Origin: an uncultured Nostocoides sp.
GTDB lineage: Bacteria; Actinomycetota; Actinomycetes; Actinomycetales; Dermatophilaceae
Length of the DNA stretch: 16,200 nt
NCBI GenBank assembly: GCA_936931335.1
Contig: CAKZIH010000211.1
Span: forward strand, 1-16,200
Direction: 5' to 3'
Positions 1 to 7,224 of the stretch are shown here, piece after piece. The notes under the pieces were generated by a model. The model worked only from the letters and a program-made list of their open reading frames with translations, was not told the DNA's origin and ran no database searches. The position numbers and the translations under genes are program-made. The first letter of the stretch is position 1. Each line of letters begins with the position of its first letter.

Positions 1-44
1 CGTGCCCCGATCTGTCGTGCGCCACGGCACGCCCCGGATGACGC

Positions 45-58
45 CCCCGACGTCGGGG
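45..58. repeat. Perfect 14-bp palindrome upstream of the PspC-domain gene
   Basis: The sequence CCCCGACGTCGGGG is its own reverse complement over all 14 bases. It lies about 100 bp upstream of the PspC-domain start. A weaker hairpin, CGTGC...GCACG, lies at 16-31. These could be the terminator of a gene to the left of the window, or an operator. There is no T-tract after either, so I cannot decide. No coding region can be supported in 1-155. Confidence 0.5.
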
Positions 59-78
59 CCAGGGTGGCGCCGGAATCG

Positions 79-110
79 CCGCTCAGGGTCTCTCGGGGGA
101 CCGCTCAGGG
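79..110 (+). promoter_or_regulatory. Direct repeat CCGCTCAGGG, possible operator before the PspC-domain gene
   Basis: CCGCTCAGGG occurs at 79-88 and again at 101-110, exactly 22 bp apart, which is about two helical turns. An inverted GGTC (87-90)/GACC (99-102) pair lies between and partly overlaps the copies. The second copy ends 45 bp before the ATG at 156. Same-face spacing of a direct repeat suits binding by a dimeric response regulator. The regulatory role is inferred and no regulator is encoded in the window. I see no convincing -35/-10 pair. Confidence 0.35.
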
Positions 111-155
111 ATGCACCCCGCAGACAGCGCGCGCGTGCGGGCCGAGAGTAGAGAC

Positions 156-716
156 ATGACAACGACAGCCGCCGCCCCGTCCGCCCTCGACCGCTTCCTC
201 GGCGCCCTACACAAGTCGCCGATGACCCGCAGCAACGACCGCCGGGTCGCCGGCGTCTGCGGCGCCCTCGCCGAGCGCCTCGGCGTCGCCCCCCGCGTCG
301 TGCGCATCGCCGCCCTGGTCCTGATGGTCCTCGGCCCGGGACTGCCCCTCTACCTTGTTGCCTGGCTGCTCCTGCCGGATCGGCGCGGCCGCGTGCTCTT
401 CGAGGATGCCGTCCGTCGGGGCAAGACCTCCGCGGTCCTGCTGCTCATCGCTGCCGCCTTCGTCAGCCTGGAGGCTCTGCGACCTGGCGACCACCACGGT
501 TTCCCCTGGATCCTGCTGGCCATCGGCGCCGCCTGCTACGTCATCCGCGGCCGCGGTGGCCGCCGCGGACGTCCCGGCGGTGGGCACCTGAGCGGCGGGG
601 CCACCGCATATCAGCCCGGGTCGCCGCTCACAGGACAGGTGACCCAGCCGACCTACCCCAGCCCGTATGGCGCGACCACCCCCTATGCAACCCCGCAGGA
701 CGCATCGCACGTCTGA
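156..716 (+). CDS. PspC-domain membrane protein
   Basis: The product is 186 aa. A PspC domain spans about residues 22-76, shown by the RRVAGVCGALAERLGV signature (residues 29-44) followed by a hydrophobic helix (about 49-73) ending in LLPD. Two further hydrophobic segments follow at about 92-108 and 117-130, then a Gly/Arg-rich stretch and a Pro/Tyr/Thr-rich tail. PspC domains sit in the cytoplasmic membrane and are linked to envelope stress responses. In actinobacteria they also occur beside sensor kinases. The ATG at 156 is chosen because it gives a normal short N-terminus and has a purine-rich GAGAGTAGAGA just upstream. An in-frame ATG at 111 would add 15 residues unlike the family and overlap the upstream direct repeat. 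The gene stands alone, convergent with icmF. The domain call is firm and the specific role is unknown. Confidence 0.85.
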   Translation: MTTTAAAPSALDRFLGALHKSPMTRSNDRRVAGVCGALAERLGVAPRVVRIAALVLMVLGPGLPLYLVAWLLLPDRRGRVLFEDAVRRGKTSAVLLLIAAAFVSLEALRPGDHHGFPWILLAIGAACYVIRGRGGRRGRPGGGHLSGGATAYQPGSPLTGQVTQPTYPSPYGATTPYATPQDASHV

Positions 717-727
717 GTGCTGGAAGT

Positions 728-777
728 GTGTGCAACGCGCGGCGGGAGCAGGGGGCCCGACCGCGTGTTGCCGACAC
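728..777. terminator. Hairpin between convergent genes, probable bidirectional terminator
   Basis: GCAACGCGCGG (732-742) pairs with CCGCGTGTTGC (761-771) over 11 positions with one G-T wobble. GTGT (728-731) pairs with ACAC (774-777) beyond a 2-base bulge. The hairpin sits between the stop codons at 716 (+) and 818 (-), where a shared terminator is expected. There is no clear T-tract on either side, which is common for high-GC actinobacterial terminators. The termination role is inferred. Confidence 0.55.
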
Positions 778-817
778 TCTGTATTGGCAAGACTCTGTTG
801 TGTATGCGGCGCAGCTG

Positions 818-3800
818 TTAAACGTTGCGCCGGTACTGCCCGCCCACTTCGAAGAAGGCCTCGCTGATCTGCCCCAGCGAGGCCACTTTCACGGTCTCCA
901 TGAGTTCGGCGAAGATATTGCCCCCGGACGTGGCCACCTGCTTGAGCCGCTCCAGAGCCTGCGGTGCCTGCGTCTGGTGCTCGGCCTGGAAGTCGGCCAG
1001 CCGGGTCAGTTGCGACTGCTTCTCGGTTTCCGTGCCGCGAGCCAGCTCCACCTTCTGCGTCTCCTGGCCGCGGTCGTCCGCGAGGAAGGTGTTGACCCCG
1101 ATGAGCGGTAGCGAGCCGTCGTGCTTGCGCTGCTCATAGACCATGGACTCGTCCTGGATCTTGCCGCGCTGGTAGCCGGTCTCCATGGCACCAAGCACCC
1201 CGCCGCGATCCGCGATCCGCTCGAACTCGCTCAGCACCGCCTCCTCGACCAGATCGGTGAGTTCCTCGATGATGAACGAGCCCTGCAGCGGGTTCTCGTT
1301 CATCGAGAGCCCCCATTCCTGATCGATGATCAGTTGAATGGCCAGCGCCCGGCGCACCGAATGCGCCGACGGGGTGGTGATTGCCTCGTCATAGGCGTTG
1401 GTATGCAGTGAGTTCGCGTTGTCGTAAAGCGCGCACAGGGCCTGCAAGGTGGTGCGGATGTCGTTGAAATCCATCTCCTGCGCATGCAGGGAGCGGCCCG
1501 AAGTCTGCACGTGGTATTTGAGTTTCTGCGCGCGCTCGCCGGCCCCATAGCGATCCCGCATGGCGACCGCCCAGATGCGGCGGGCAACCCGGCCGATCAC
1601 CGAATACTCCGCGTCCATGCCATTGGAGAAGAAGAACGACAGATTCGGCGCGAAGTCGTCAATCGCCATACCGCGGGCCAGGTACGCCTCGACATAGGTG
1701 AAGCCGTTGGCCAGGGTGAAGGCGAGCTGGCTGATCGGGTTCGCCCCGGCCTCGGCGATGTGATAGCCGCTGATTGACACCGAATAGAAGTTGCGCACCG
1801 AGTTGGCGATGAACCATTCCTGGATGTCGGCCATCGCCCGCAAGGCGAATTCGGTGGAGAAGATGCAGGTGTTTTGCCCCTGATCCTCCTTGAGGATGTC
1901 GGCCTGGACCGTCCCACGCACCGTGGACAGCGCATGGGCGCGGACCTGCTCGGCCTCGGCCGCGTCGGGCTCCCGGCCCTGTTCCTCCCGGAATGCCTCG
2001 AGCTGCTGATCGATCGCGGTGTTGAGGAACATCGCCAGGATGGTCGGCGCCGGGCCGTTGATGGTCATCGACACACTGGTCGTCGGCGCGCAGAGGTCAA
2101 AACCGCCGTAGAGAACCTTCATGTCCGCCAGGGTCGCCACGCTCACCCCGGAGGTGCCGACCTTGCCGTAGACATCCGGCCGCGGCTGCGGATCGCGCCC
2201 ATAGAGGGTCACCGAGTCGAATGCCGTCGACAACCGGGTCGCCGGACTGCCTTGGGAGAGTAGGCGGAAACGACGGTTGGTGCGGGCTGGGTCGCCCTCC
2301 CCCGCGAACATCCGCGCGGGCGCCTCCTCCTTGCGCTTGAACGGGAAGACCCCAGCGGTGAAGGGGAAGAAGCCGGGCAGGTTCTCCGCGCGCAGGAAGC
2401 GCAGCAACTCCCCATGGTCGGTGTAGCGTGGCAGGGCCACCCGCTTGACCCGAGATCCGGACAGCGTGGCCACGGTCAGCGGAGTGCGAACCTCCTTGTC
2501 CCGCACCACATACACCTGCTCATCGCCCTGGTATGCCGCGACCGTCGCCGGCCACTGCGCCAGCGCCTCGCGCGCCGGCGCGGGCAGCGCCTCCTGCGCC
2601 TGGGTGAGCAGGGCGGCCACATCGGCGGTGTCCTTCGCCGCCTCCTGGAGCAACTCCTGGGTGGCGGCCAGCTGCTGCACCCGGCGGGCGGCCTCGGTCA
2701 GTTCCCCGGTGCTGCGGTGGTAGCTGCGGACACTCTCGGCGATCTCGGCGAGATAGCGCTCTCGGCCCTTGGGCAGCACCGAGGTCAGGCCGGTGGAGAC
2801 TTTGGTCTGCGGGCTGGGCAGGATGCCGTCGAAGGCCGGCAGCCCGTGTTCGCCGAGCGCCGCCTTGAGGTGCTGATAGAGCGCGGTGACCCCGTCGTCG
2901 TCGAAGCGCGCCGCGCTGGTGCCGAATACCGGCATGTCCTCCCACGACATACCGAAGGCGCCGCGGTTGCGGACCAACTGCCGGGCGACATCGCGCCGGG
3001 CATCCTCCGCGCCCCGGCGCTCGAATTTGTTGATCGCCACCACGTCGGCGAAGTCCAGCATGTCGATCTTTTCCAGTTGACTGGCCGCGCCGAAATCCGG
3101 GGTCATCACATAGAGCGACACGTCGACATGATCGGTGATCTCGGCATCCCCTTGGCCGATCCCGGGCGTCTCCACGATCACCAGGTCGTATGCCGCACAG
3201 CGCGCCGCCGCGATCATGTCCGGCAGTGCCGGGGGCACCACCGCGCCGGCCTGGCGCGTGGCCAGGGAGCGGAAGAAGACCACACCCGGTTCGATGGAGT
3301 TCATCCGGATCCGGTCGCCGAGCAGGGCGCCCCCACCGCGGCGGCGGGTGGGGTCGATCGCCAGCACCGCGATCCGCAGCTTGTCCTGGGCATCCCTGCG
3401 CAGGCGGCGGACGAGCTCGTCGGTGAGCGAGGACTTGCCCGAGCCACCGGTCCCGGTGATGCCGAGCACCGGAACCTTGCGGGTGGCCGCCGCAGTACGC
3501 ACGGCCGCGGCAAAGGTCTCGTCCGAGCCCGCCTCCAGCACCGTGAGTGCTCGGGCGAGGGCCCGCTCCTCACCGGCCAGCAGCCCGTCCAGGTCGGCGC
3601 CCGTGGCCAGATCGCTGTCACACTCGGCGACGAGCTCGTTGATCATCGCGGGCAGGCCCAGCCGCTGGCCATCCTGCGGGCTGAAAATGTGAGCGCCGAC
3701 CGCAGCGAGTTGTTCGATCTCGGCGGGCACGATGACGCCGCCGCCCCCGCCGTACACCTTGACGTGCCCGGCGCCGCAGGCCGCGAGCTCCTCGACCAAG

Positions 3801-4051
3801 TAGGTGAAGTACTCCACGTGTCCACCCTGGTAGGAGCTGATCGCCACCCCCTGCACGTCCTCCTGAATCGCCGCCGCGACAATTTCGGCGACGCTGCGGT
3901 CATGGCCGAGGTGGATCACCTCGGCGCCCTGGGCCTGCAGCAGCCGCCGCATGATGTTGATGGCGGCATCGTGGCCATCGAAAAGACTCGCAGCGGTGAC
4001 GAAGCGCACCGGGTGCTCGGGAGTATGCAGGGTGGCGGGCGACGCGGTCAC
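818..4051 (-). CDS. icmF: Fused isobutyryl-CoA mutase IcmF (B12-dependent)
   Basis: The product is 1077 aa, the usual length for IcmF. It interconverts isobutyryl-CoA and n-butyryl-CoA with adenosylcobalamin. The order is: N-terminal B12-binding domain (residues 15-140, with DGHDAAINIM at 25-34 holding the cobalt-ligand His27, SSYQGGH at 72-78 and a GGGGG loop at 101-105); MeaB-like G-protein chaperone (about 190-430, P-loop GTGGSGKSS at 200-208, ETPGIGQ at 294-300, NKFERRGAEDA from 341); then the mutase TIM barrel to the C-terminus, with family-typical MFAGEGDPARTNRRF and SISGYHIAEAGANP. The order and the internal GTPase separate it from methylmalonyl-CoA mutase. The GTG at 4051 is chosen because AGGAG precedes it by 6 nt and homology starts a few residues later. 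An upstream in-frame ATG at 4201 would run through the terminator. It is monocistronic in this window and isolated from the polysaccharide genes. Confidence 0.95.
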   Translation of the reverse strand: MTASPATLHTPEHPVRFVTAASLFDGHDAAINIMRRLLQAQGAEVIHLGHDRSVAEIVAAAIQEDVQGVAISSYQGGHVEYFTYLVEELAACGAGHVKVYGGGGGVIVPAEIEQLAAVGAHIFSPQDGQRLGLPAMINELVAECDSDLATGADLDGLLAGEERALARALTVLEAGSDETFAAAVRTAAATRKVPVLGITGTGGSGKSSLTDELVRRLRRDAQDKLRIAVLAIDPTRRRGGGALLGDRIRMNSIEPGVVFFRSLATRQAGAVVPPALPDMIAAARCAAYDLVIVETPGIGQGDAEITDHVDVSLYVMTPDFGAASQLEKIDMLDFADVVAINKFERRGAEDARRDVARQLVRNRGAFGMSWEDMPVFGTSAARFDDDGVTALYQHLKAALGEHGLPAFDGILPSPQTKVSTGLTSVLPKGRERYLAEIAESVRSYHRSTGELTEAARRVQQLAATQELLQEAAKDTADVAALLTQAQEALPAPAREALAQWPATVAAYQGDEQVYVVRDKEVRTPLTVATLSGSRVKRVALPRYTDHGELLRFLRAENLPGFFPFTAGVFPFKRKEEAPARMFAGEGDPARTNRRFRLLSQGSPATRLSTAFDSVTLYGRDPQPRPDVYGKVGTSGVSVATLADMKVLYGGFDLCAPTTSVSMTINGPAPTILAMFLNTAIDQQLEAFREEQGREPDAAEAEQVRAHALSTVRGTVQADILKEDQGQNTCIFSTEFALRAMADIQEWFIANSVRNFYSVSISGYHIAEAGANPISQLAFTLANGFTYVEAYLARGMAIDDFAPNLSFFFSNGMDAEYSVIGRVARRIWAVAMRDRYGAGERAQKLKYHVQTSGRSLHAQEMDFNDIRTTLQALCALYDNANSLHTNAYDEAITTPSAHSVRRALAIQLIIDQEWGLSMNENPLQGSFIIEELTDLVEEAVLSEFERIADRGGVLGAMETGYQRGKIQDESMVYEQRKHDGSLPLIGVNTFLADDRGQETQKVELARGTETEKQSQLTRLADFQAEHQTQAPQALERLKQVATSGGNIFAELMETVKVASLGQISEAFFEVGGQYRRNV

Positions 4052-4057
4052 GGCGAA

Positions 4058-4062
4058 CTCCT
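4058..4062 (-). promoter_or_regulatory. Ribosome binding site fixing the GTG start of icmF
   Basis: On the minus strand AGGAG lies 6 nt before the GTG at 4051. It supports this start over the in-frame ATG 150 bp further upstream. Confidence 0.8.
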
Positions 4063-4081
4063 GGCGCTGGCGGATCGTGGT

Positions 4082-4102
4082 ACATCCGATACTAGGACAT
4101 CC
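4082..4102 (-). promoter_or_regulatory. Putative icmF promoter -10 with flanking direct repeat
   Basis: On the minus strand a TAGTAT hexamer (4089-4094) fits the TANNNT -10 pattern. It is about 38 bp before the GTG start and just after the terminator of the upstream operon. It is bracketed by two GGATGT copies (4097-4102 and 4082-4087), which could form an operator. No good -35 is seen at 17-18 bp, so an activator may be needed, or the call may be wrong. Confidence 0.35.
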
Positions 4103-4115
4103 ATATAAATTGGAG

Positions 4116-4150
4116 CCAGGGTCCGCGCAGGTCCTGCTCTGCGGCCCTGG
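4116..4150 (-). terminator. Rho-independent terminator of the minus-strand polysaccharide operon
   Basis: CCAGGG (4116-4121) pairs with CCCTGG (4145-4150). An inner CCGC (4123-4126) pairs with GCGG (4141-4144), and a further CAG/CTG pairing lies inside. Read on the minus strand, the stem is followed by the A/T-rich CTCCAATTTATAT, an unusually AT-rich stretch for this genome. It begins about 25 bp after the stop codon of the lipoprotein gene (4177) and ahead of the icmF promoter region, so it would insulate icmF. Confidence 0.75.
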
Positions 4151-4176
4151 ACGGGCGCGGCACGCGCGAGCAGCGC

Positions 4177-5097
4177 TCAGCCGCGGGTCGCCCGCTGCCA
4201 TACGGCGGCGCTGCGCGGCAGGTCGGAGATCTCCCAGTCCCGATCGCCGAGGACATCGCTGCGGTTGGCATCGAAATAGGCCATCCAGACGTAGACCCCG
4301 CGGCCGCGCTTGATGGCCTGGGTGAGGAATGCCGCCCGGGCCTCATCGCTGCCGGTGTTCAGTCCGAACTCGCTGAGCCCCAGGGGTTTGCGGTAGTGCC
4401 GCGCCACATCGAGGTTCTCCACCAACAGCCAATCCAGGCTCTCCTGCTCCCACCGATAGGTGTCGACACCGAGCACATCCACATATTCCGCGCCGGGCCA
4501 GAGCTCTCCAAGCCGCACCCGGTATTGATAGCCGGTCAGGATCAGGGTCGACTTCAACTCGGGGTTGTCGGTATCCGCGATGAGTTTGGCCACACGGATG
4601 TATGCCGCCTTAGCGTCCTCCAGCAGGTATTCCCCACCGGCGACCTTGGCGTCCATCTCATGCTCGTAGGCGATCCATGTCGGCCGGTCCCTTGGCAGGC
4701 TCCGCAGCCAGTCGCTGATCTCGGCGTCATACCGCCCGAGGCGCACCTGTGCCGGTGGCCGCTTGAAGGACACGATCAACGGGGTGCGGCCGGTGACGCC
4801 GCCCTCCACCGGCCAGACCAGCGGTCGCTCGCCATAGAAATACCGAATGACCTCGGGGGTTCCCAGGGCTGCGCTCTGCCGTTTGAGTGCAGCGGCATAG
4901 TTCTCCCCGGGATGCGCCCAGACGGCAAACCCAAAGCTGGTGCGCCGCGCCGGCTTTACCGTGGTGCTGGGGGACGGACCCGGCTGCGGGGAAACCTGCG
5001 ACTCGCAGGCGCCGAGTGCCAGCGCGACCGCAGCGGACAGGGCCAGGCTGGACACGGCGCGCCGCGAGATGCGACGGCCCGTCGTGCCCCTATGCAC
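4177..5097 (-). CDS. GH26-like glycoside hydrolase lipoprotein
   Basis: The product is 306 aa. The N-terminus holds a twin-arginine-like GRRISRR, a hydrophobic stretch and the lipobox LGAC (Cys31), so it is probably a lipoprotein on the outer face of the membrane, perhaps Tat-exported. After a Pro/Ser linker comes a clan GH-A-like barrel. IAYEHEMD places a candidate acid/base Glu147, and GLSEFGLN a candidate nucleophile Glu243, as in beta-mannanase-type GH26 enzymes; VDVLGVDTYRW is also typical. It is the last gene of the five-gene minus-strand operon, so trimming or release of the exported polysaccharide is inferred. The start is uncertain. The GTG at 5097 gives an 8-bp overlap (GTGCATAG) with the upstream stop and a normal signal peptide. 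An ATG at 5133 would add 12 residues and a 44-bp overlap. Neither has a clear ribosome binding site, so coupling is likely. The fold is likely and the substrate unknown. Confidence 0.75.
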   Translation of the reverse strand: MHRGTTGRRISRRAVSSLALSAAVALALGACESQVSPQPGPSPSTTVKPARRTSFGFAVWAHPGENYAAALKRQSAALGTPEVIRYFYGERPLVWPVEGGVTGRTPLIVSFKRPPAQVRLGRYDAEISDWLRSLPRDRPTWIAYEHEMDAKVAGGEYLLEDAKAAYIRVAKLIADTDNPELKSTLILTGYQYRVRLGELWPGAEYVDVLGVDTYRWEQESLDWLLVENLDVARHYRKPLGLSEFGLNTGSDEARAAFLTQAIKRGRGVYVWMAYFDANRSDVLGDRDWEISDLPRSAAVWQRATRG

Positions 5098-6280
5098 GCT
5101 CGAGCGCGGGGCCCCCGTCTCGCTCCGCACCATCCGCAGATTCAGCCGGGCCCGCCCCATCCGACTGCAGTCCGGGGACAACTTGGCCGCCGAGCGGCAT
5201 ACCCGAGAGGGCACCATCCAGGTCGAAGCCCGGAACCTGGCCATCCAGGGTCATCCCGGGGACCGCGCCATCCAGGTGCAAGGGCGAGGCCCCGTCCAGG
5301 GACAACCCCGGTGCCTCGTCCAGATGCAGGGCCGCGCCCTCCCCGTCCAAATGCAACGCCGTCGGGACCTCGTCGCGATGAGTCGAGCACTGCGACGCAG
5401 CGACCAGGTCCTCCGCGGTCAGGTTGTAGGGATCGCGGACCACGGCCAGTTCCTGATCCTTCAGCAGCGCGCCGAGGTCGATCTGGTGGTCGTCGACATG
5501 CTCATTGTGGCGAGAGGAGCGTGGCAGGACTACCGGGTAATGCCCGGCATCCAGGGCGCTAAGCACCGACCCCACGCCGGCATGGGTGATCACCACATCG
5601 GCCTCGGCGATCGCCTGCGTCATCTCGGCGTGCGGGATCAGCGACACCGAACGGCCCACCGGCGGTTCCGCCTGGGTGGTGCCCACCTGCCACAAGGTCT
5701 CAGTGTTGGGCGGGAGCACGGGGAAGATCGAGCGCACCGCCCGGGAGAAGTCGAAGCGCTCGGTGCCCAGGGTCACCAGGACCTTGCGGATCGGCTTCAC
5801 CCGTTCGCGCGGACGGGCCTGGAAGGACTCGAAGAGCGATCCAGACTCCAGCCAGCGGTCGTCGTCGAAGTTGTGGGCGTGCATGATCACGCCGGGAGTG
5901 CGGTGCATTATTCGCCCGGTGAGCGAGGGCTGCAGCGTCCGGGTGGCGCTCTCGATGAAATGGCAGACCGCACCCTGGGCGATGGCCGCGTGGATATAAG
6001 GCACGGTCAGCGCGGCCCCCGTGGAGACCACCATGGTGGGGCGCACCCGGCGGGCGATTTGCATGGCCAAGGGGATCGACGGAACCACCCGGTGCAACTG
6101 CCGCGTGGAGACGGCCGGCACCCAGATCACTTCTTCGCCCGCCAGCAAGGACTCCGTCTGCGGGGTGCGTGCGGTGACCCACACCCGCTCCGCGGGCAGA
6201 TCGGCGATCCGGCGGACCCACTCGTGCAATTCCTGGATATGCCCACCCGGTGTGGCGGTGAGCAGCACGCGCTCGCTCAT
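5090..6280 (-). CDS. Fused Alg14/Alg13-type (GT28-like) glycosyltransferase with repeat tail
   Basis: The product is 396 aa. Residues 1-160 look like Alg14/CpsF-type acceptor or membrane-docking halves: PGGH at 11-14 after a first beta strand, and VVSTGAA around 84-90. Residues 165-300 look like the Alg13/CpsG-type nucleotide-sugar half of MurG-fold enzymes: VTLGTERFDF from 169, ITHAGVGSVLSAL from 231, and HNEHVDDHQ at 258-266. In many bacteria these are two proteins; here they are joined. It probably adds a second sugar to a lipid-linked repeat unit at the inner membrane face. About 95 C-terminal residues (301-396) are not part of the catalytic fold and contain LDG repeats. The ATG at 6280 has a GGGAGGGGAGT ribosome binding site and forms an ATGA overlap with the upstream GT2 stop. 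An in-frame ATG at 6370 would lie inside that gene. Donor and acceptor cannot be told. Confidence 0.88.
   Translation of the reverse strand: MSERVLLTATPGGHIQELHEWVRRIADLPAERVWVTARTPQTESLLAGEEVIWVPAVSTRQLHRVVPSIPLAMQIARRVRPTMVVSTGAALTVPYIHAAIAQGAVCHFIESATRTLQPSLTGRIMHRTPGVIMHAHNFDDDRWLESGSLFESFQARPRERVKPIRKVLVTLGTERFDFSRAVRSIFPVLPPNTETLWQVGTTQAEPPVGRSVSLIPHAEMTQAIAEADVVITHAGVGSVLSALDAGHYPVVLPRSSRHNEHVDDHQIDLGALLKDQELAVVRDPYNLTAEDLVAASQCSTHRDEVPTALHLDGEGAALHLDEAPGLSLDGASPLHLDGAVPGMTLDGQVPGFDLDGALSGMPLGGQVVPGLQSDGAGPAESADGAERDGGPALERA
5156..5359 (-). repeat. LDG nonapeptide tandem repeat in the glycosyltransferase C-terminus
   Basis: About eight degenerate units of 8-10 residues follow the pattern hydrophobic-x-L-D-G-x-x-x-G, for example ALHLDGEGA, LHLDGAVPG, MTLDGQVPG and FDLDGALSG. 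On the + strand the core CC(A/G)TCCAGG or a close variant recurs at 5214, 5241, 5268, 5292, 5316 and 5343, so spacing is 24 or 27 nt, always in frame. Third-position differences between units suggest the array is maintained at protein level rather than freshly duplicated. Confidence 0.85.
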
Positions 6281-7224
6281 ACTCCCCTCCCACGTTTGTG
6301 CAATGCGTTCATGACCCACTCGCTCGAGGGGGGATAGAGCGCCACCGGGGCGGCGATCCACGCCCGCCACTGGGTGGGGCGGCGCCGAAGGGCCCGGGAG
6401 GCCAACCGCCAGGCAGCGATCCGATTGCCCTGGGCCGCCTCACCGAAGGCGAGCTGACCCAACACCCGGGAGTGGCCGACGGTGTCGGCGCAGATCTCGG
6501 GATGACGCTGCATCATCCAGTCCAGGCTGGCATTGCGCCCGTCCCAGCGCCGGGCGAAGAAGCTGGACTTGCCCCAGCGCGCGACCACGAGCGGTTCGTC
6601 CACATGGGCGATCGGGGACAGCTTGGCCGCCCGCAGCAGCAGATCCCAATCCTCATTCTGCGAACCGGGAGCCTCCTCGGGCACCTTCCCTGAGGCGAGC
6701 AGACGCTCGCGATGGAAGAGGAAGCTCGAGGAATGCAGCATGGCCATCCGCGAGCGGGCCAGGTGGCCCACGGTGACCTCTTCGGTGCCGGCCAACCGCG
6801 GACTCTGCACGCCGTCGAAGTCGACGGTCATCGCCGTGGTCACCAAGAACGGCGCACCGGTTTGGCGGTAGCGCTCCACTTGCCGGCGCAGCTTCTGCGG
6901 CAGCCAGTGATCGTCATCGTCGAGGAAGGCGACCAGCTCGCCGGTGCCCGCCTCGATGCCGGAATTGCGCGCCCCGGCCAGTCCGCGGGTGTGCTGGTTG
7001 CGGATGACCTGCAGGCGCTCCGGGAACTCGGTGAGCAGGTTCAGATCCGGCTCGGCCCCGTCGAAGACCACGATGAGCTCGATATCCCCGGCATAGTCCT
7101 GCGCCAGCACCGAGGTGATGGCCTCGCGCAGAAGCTGGGGACGATCGTGCGTGGGAATCACCACGGTGACCCGCGGCAGCCCCTGATCCGTCACTGCAGC
7201 CGGTTGCCCCGCGTCGGCGCTCAT
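6277..7224 (-). CDS. GT2-family glycosyltransferase (GT-A fold)
   Basis: The product is 315 aa. It has the classic family 2 layout: VTVVIPTHDRP (19-29) beginning the nucleotide-binding fold, a VVFDG strand (52-56), RGLAGARNSGI (80-90), the metal-binding acidic cluster DDDDHW (102-107) and an EDWDLLLR motif (191-198) where the catalytic base region lies. No transmembrane segment is evident, so it acts in the cytoplasm or at the membrane surface, adding a sugar to the lipid-linked repeat unit. The remaining C-terminal ~100 residues are basic and Trp/Arg-rich, possibly for membrane docking. The ATG at 7224 overlaps the upstream sulfotransferase stop as ATGA. Its own stop overlaps the next gene in the same way. 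The donor sugar cannot be predicted. Confidence 0.92.
   Translation of the reverse strand: MSADAGQPAAVTDQGLPRVTVVIPTHDRPQLLREAITSVLAQDYAGDIELIVVFDGAEPDLNLLTEFPERLQVIRNQHTRGLAGARNSGIEAGTGELVAFLDDDDHWLPQKLRRQVERYRQTGAPFLVTTAMTVDFDGVQSPRLAGTEEVTVGHLARSRMAMLHSSSFLFHRERLLASGKVPEEAPGSQNEDWDLLLRAAKLSPIAHVDEPLVVARWGKSSFFARRWDGRNASLDWMMQRHPEICADTVGHSRVLGQLAFGEAAQGNRIAAWRLASRALRRRPTQWRAWIAAPVALYPPSSEWVMNALHKRGRGV
6281..6291 (-). promoter_or_regulatory. Strong ribosome binding site of the GT28-like gene
   Basis: On the minus strand GGGAGGGGAGT directly precedes the ATG at 6280, inside the 3' end of the GT2 gene. It decides the start despite upstream in-frame ATGs. Confidence 0.7.

Noticed and set aside
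1..155. End of an upstream gene, or a divergent gene start, at the left edge
   Set aside because: No frame in this stretch shows a recognisable protein, and there is no ribosome binding site and start pair on the minus strand that I can support.
2414..4108. Long open frame on + opposite icmF
   Set aside because: It is antisense to a clear IcmF with conserved motifs throughout. The frame is rich in Arg, Gly, His and Gln with no recognisable domain, as expected from a high-GC shadow.
5098..5133. ATG at 5133 as the start of the GH26-like lipoprotein
   Set aside because: It is possible, but it lacks a ribosome binding site, gives a long n-region and a 44-bp overlap. The GTG at 5097 gives the 8-bp overlap seen elsewhere. 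This remains uncertain.
5156..5359. Possible CRISPR-like array from periodic CCATCCAGG cores
   Set aside because: Spacing is 24/27 nt, a multiple of three. The cores are only 9 bp, the intervening bases are too short for spacers, and the whole stretch is coding as LDG repeats.
4940..6337. Long open frame on + opposite the GT28-like gene
   Set aside because: Composition is typical of an antisense shadow, and the minus-strand frame has conserved glycosyltransferase motifs and a strong ribosome binding site.
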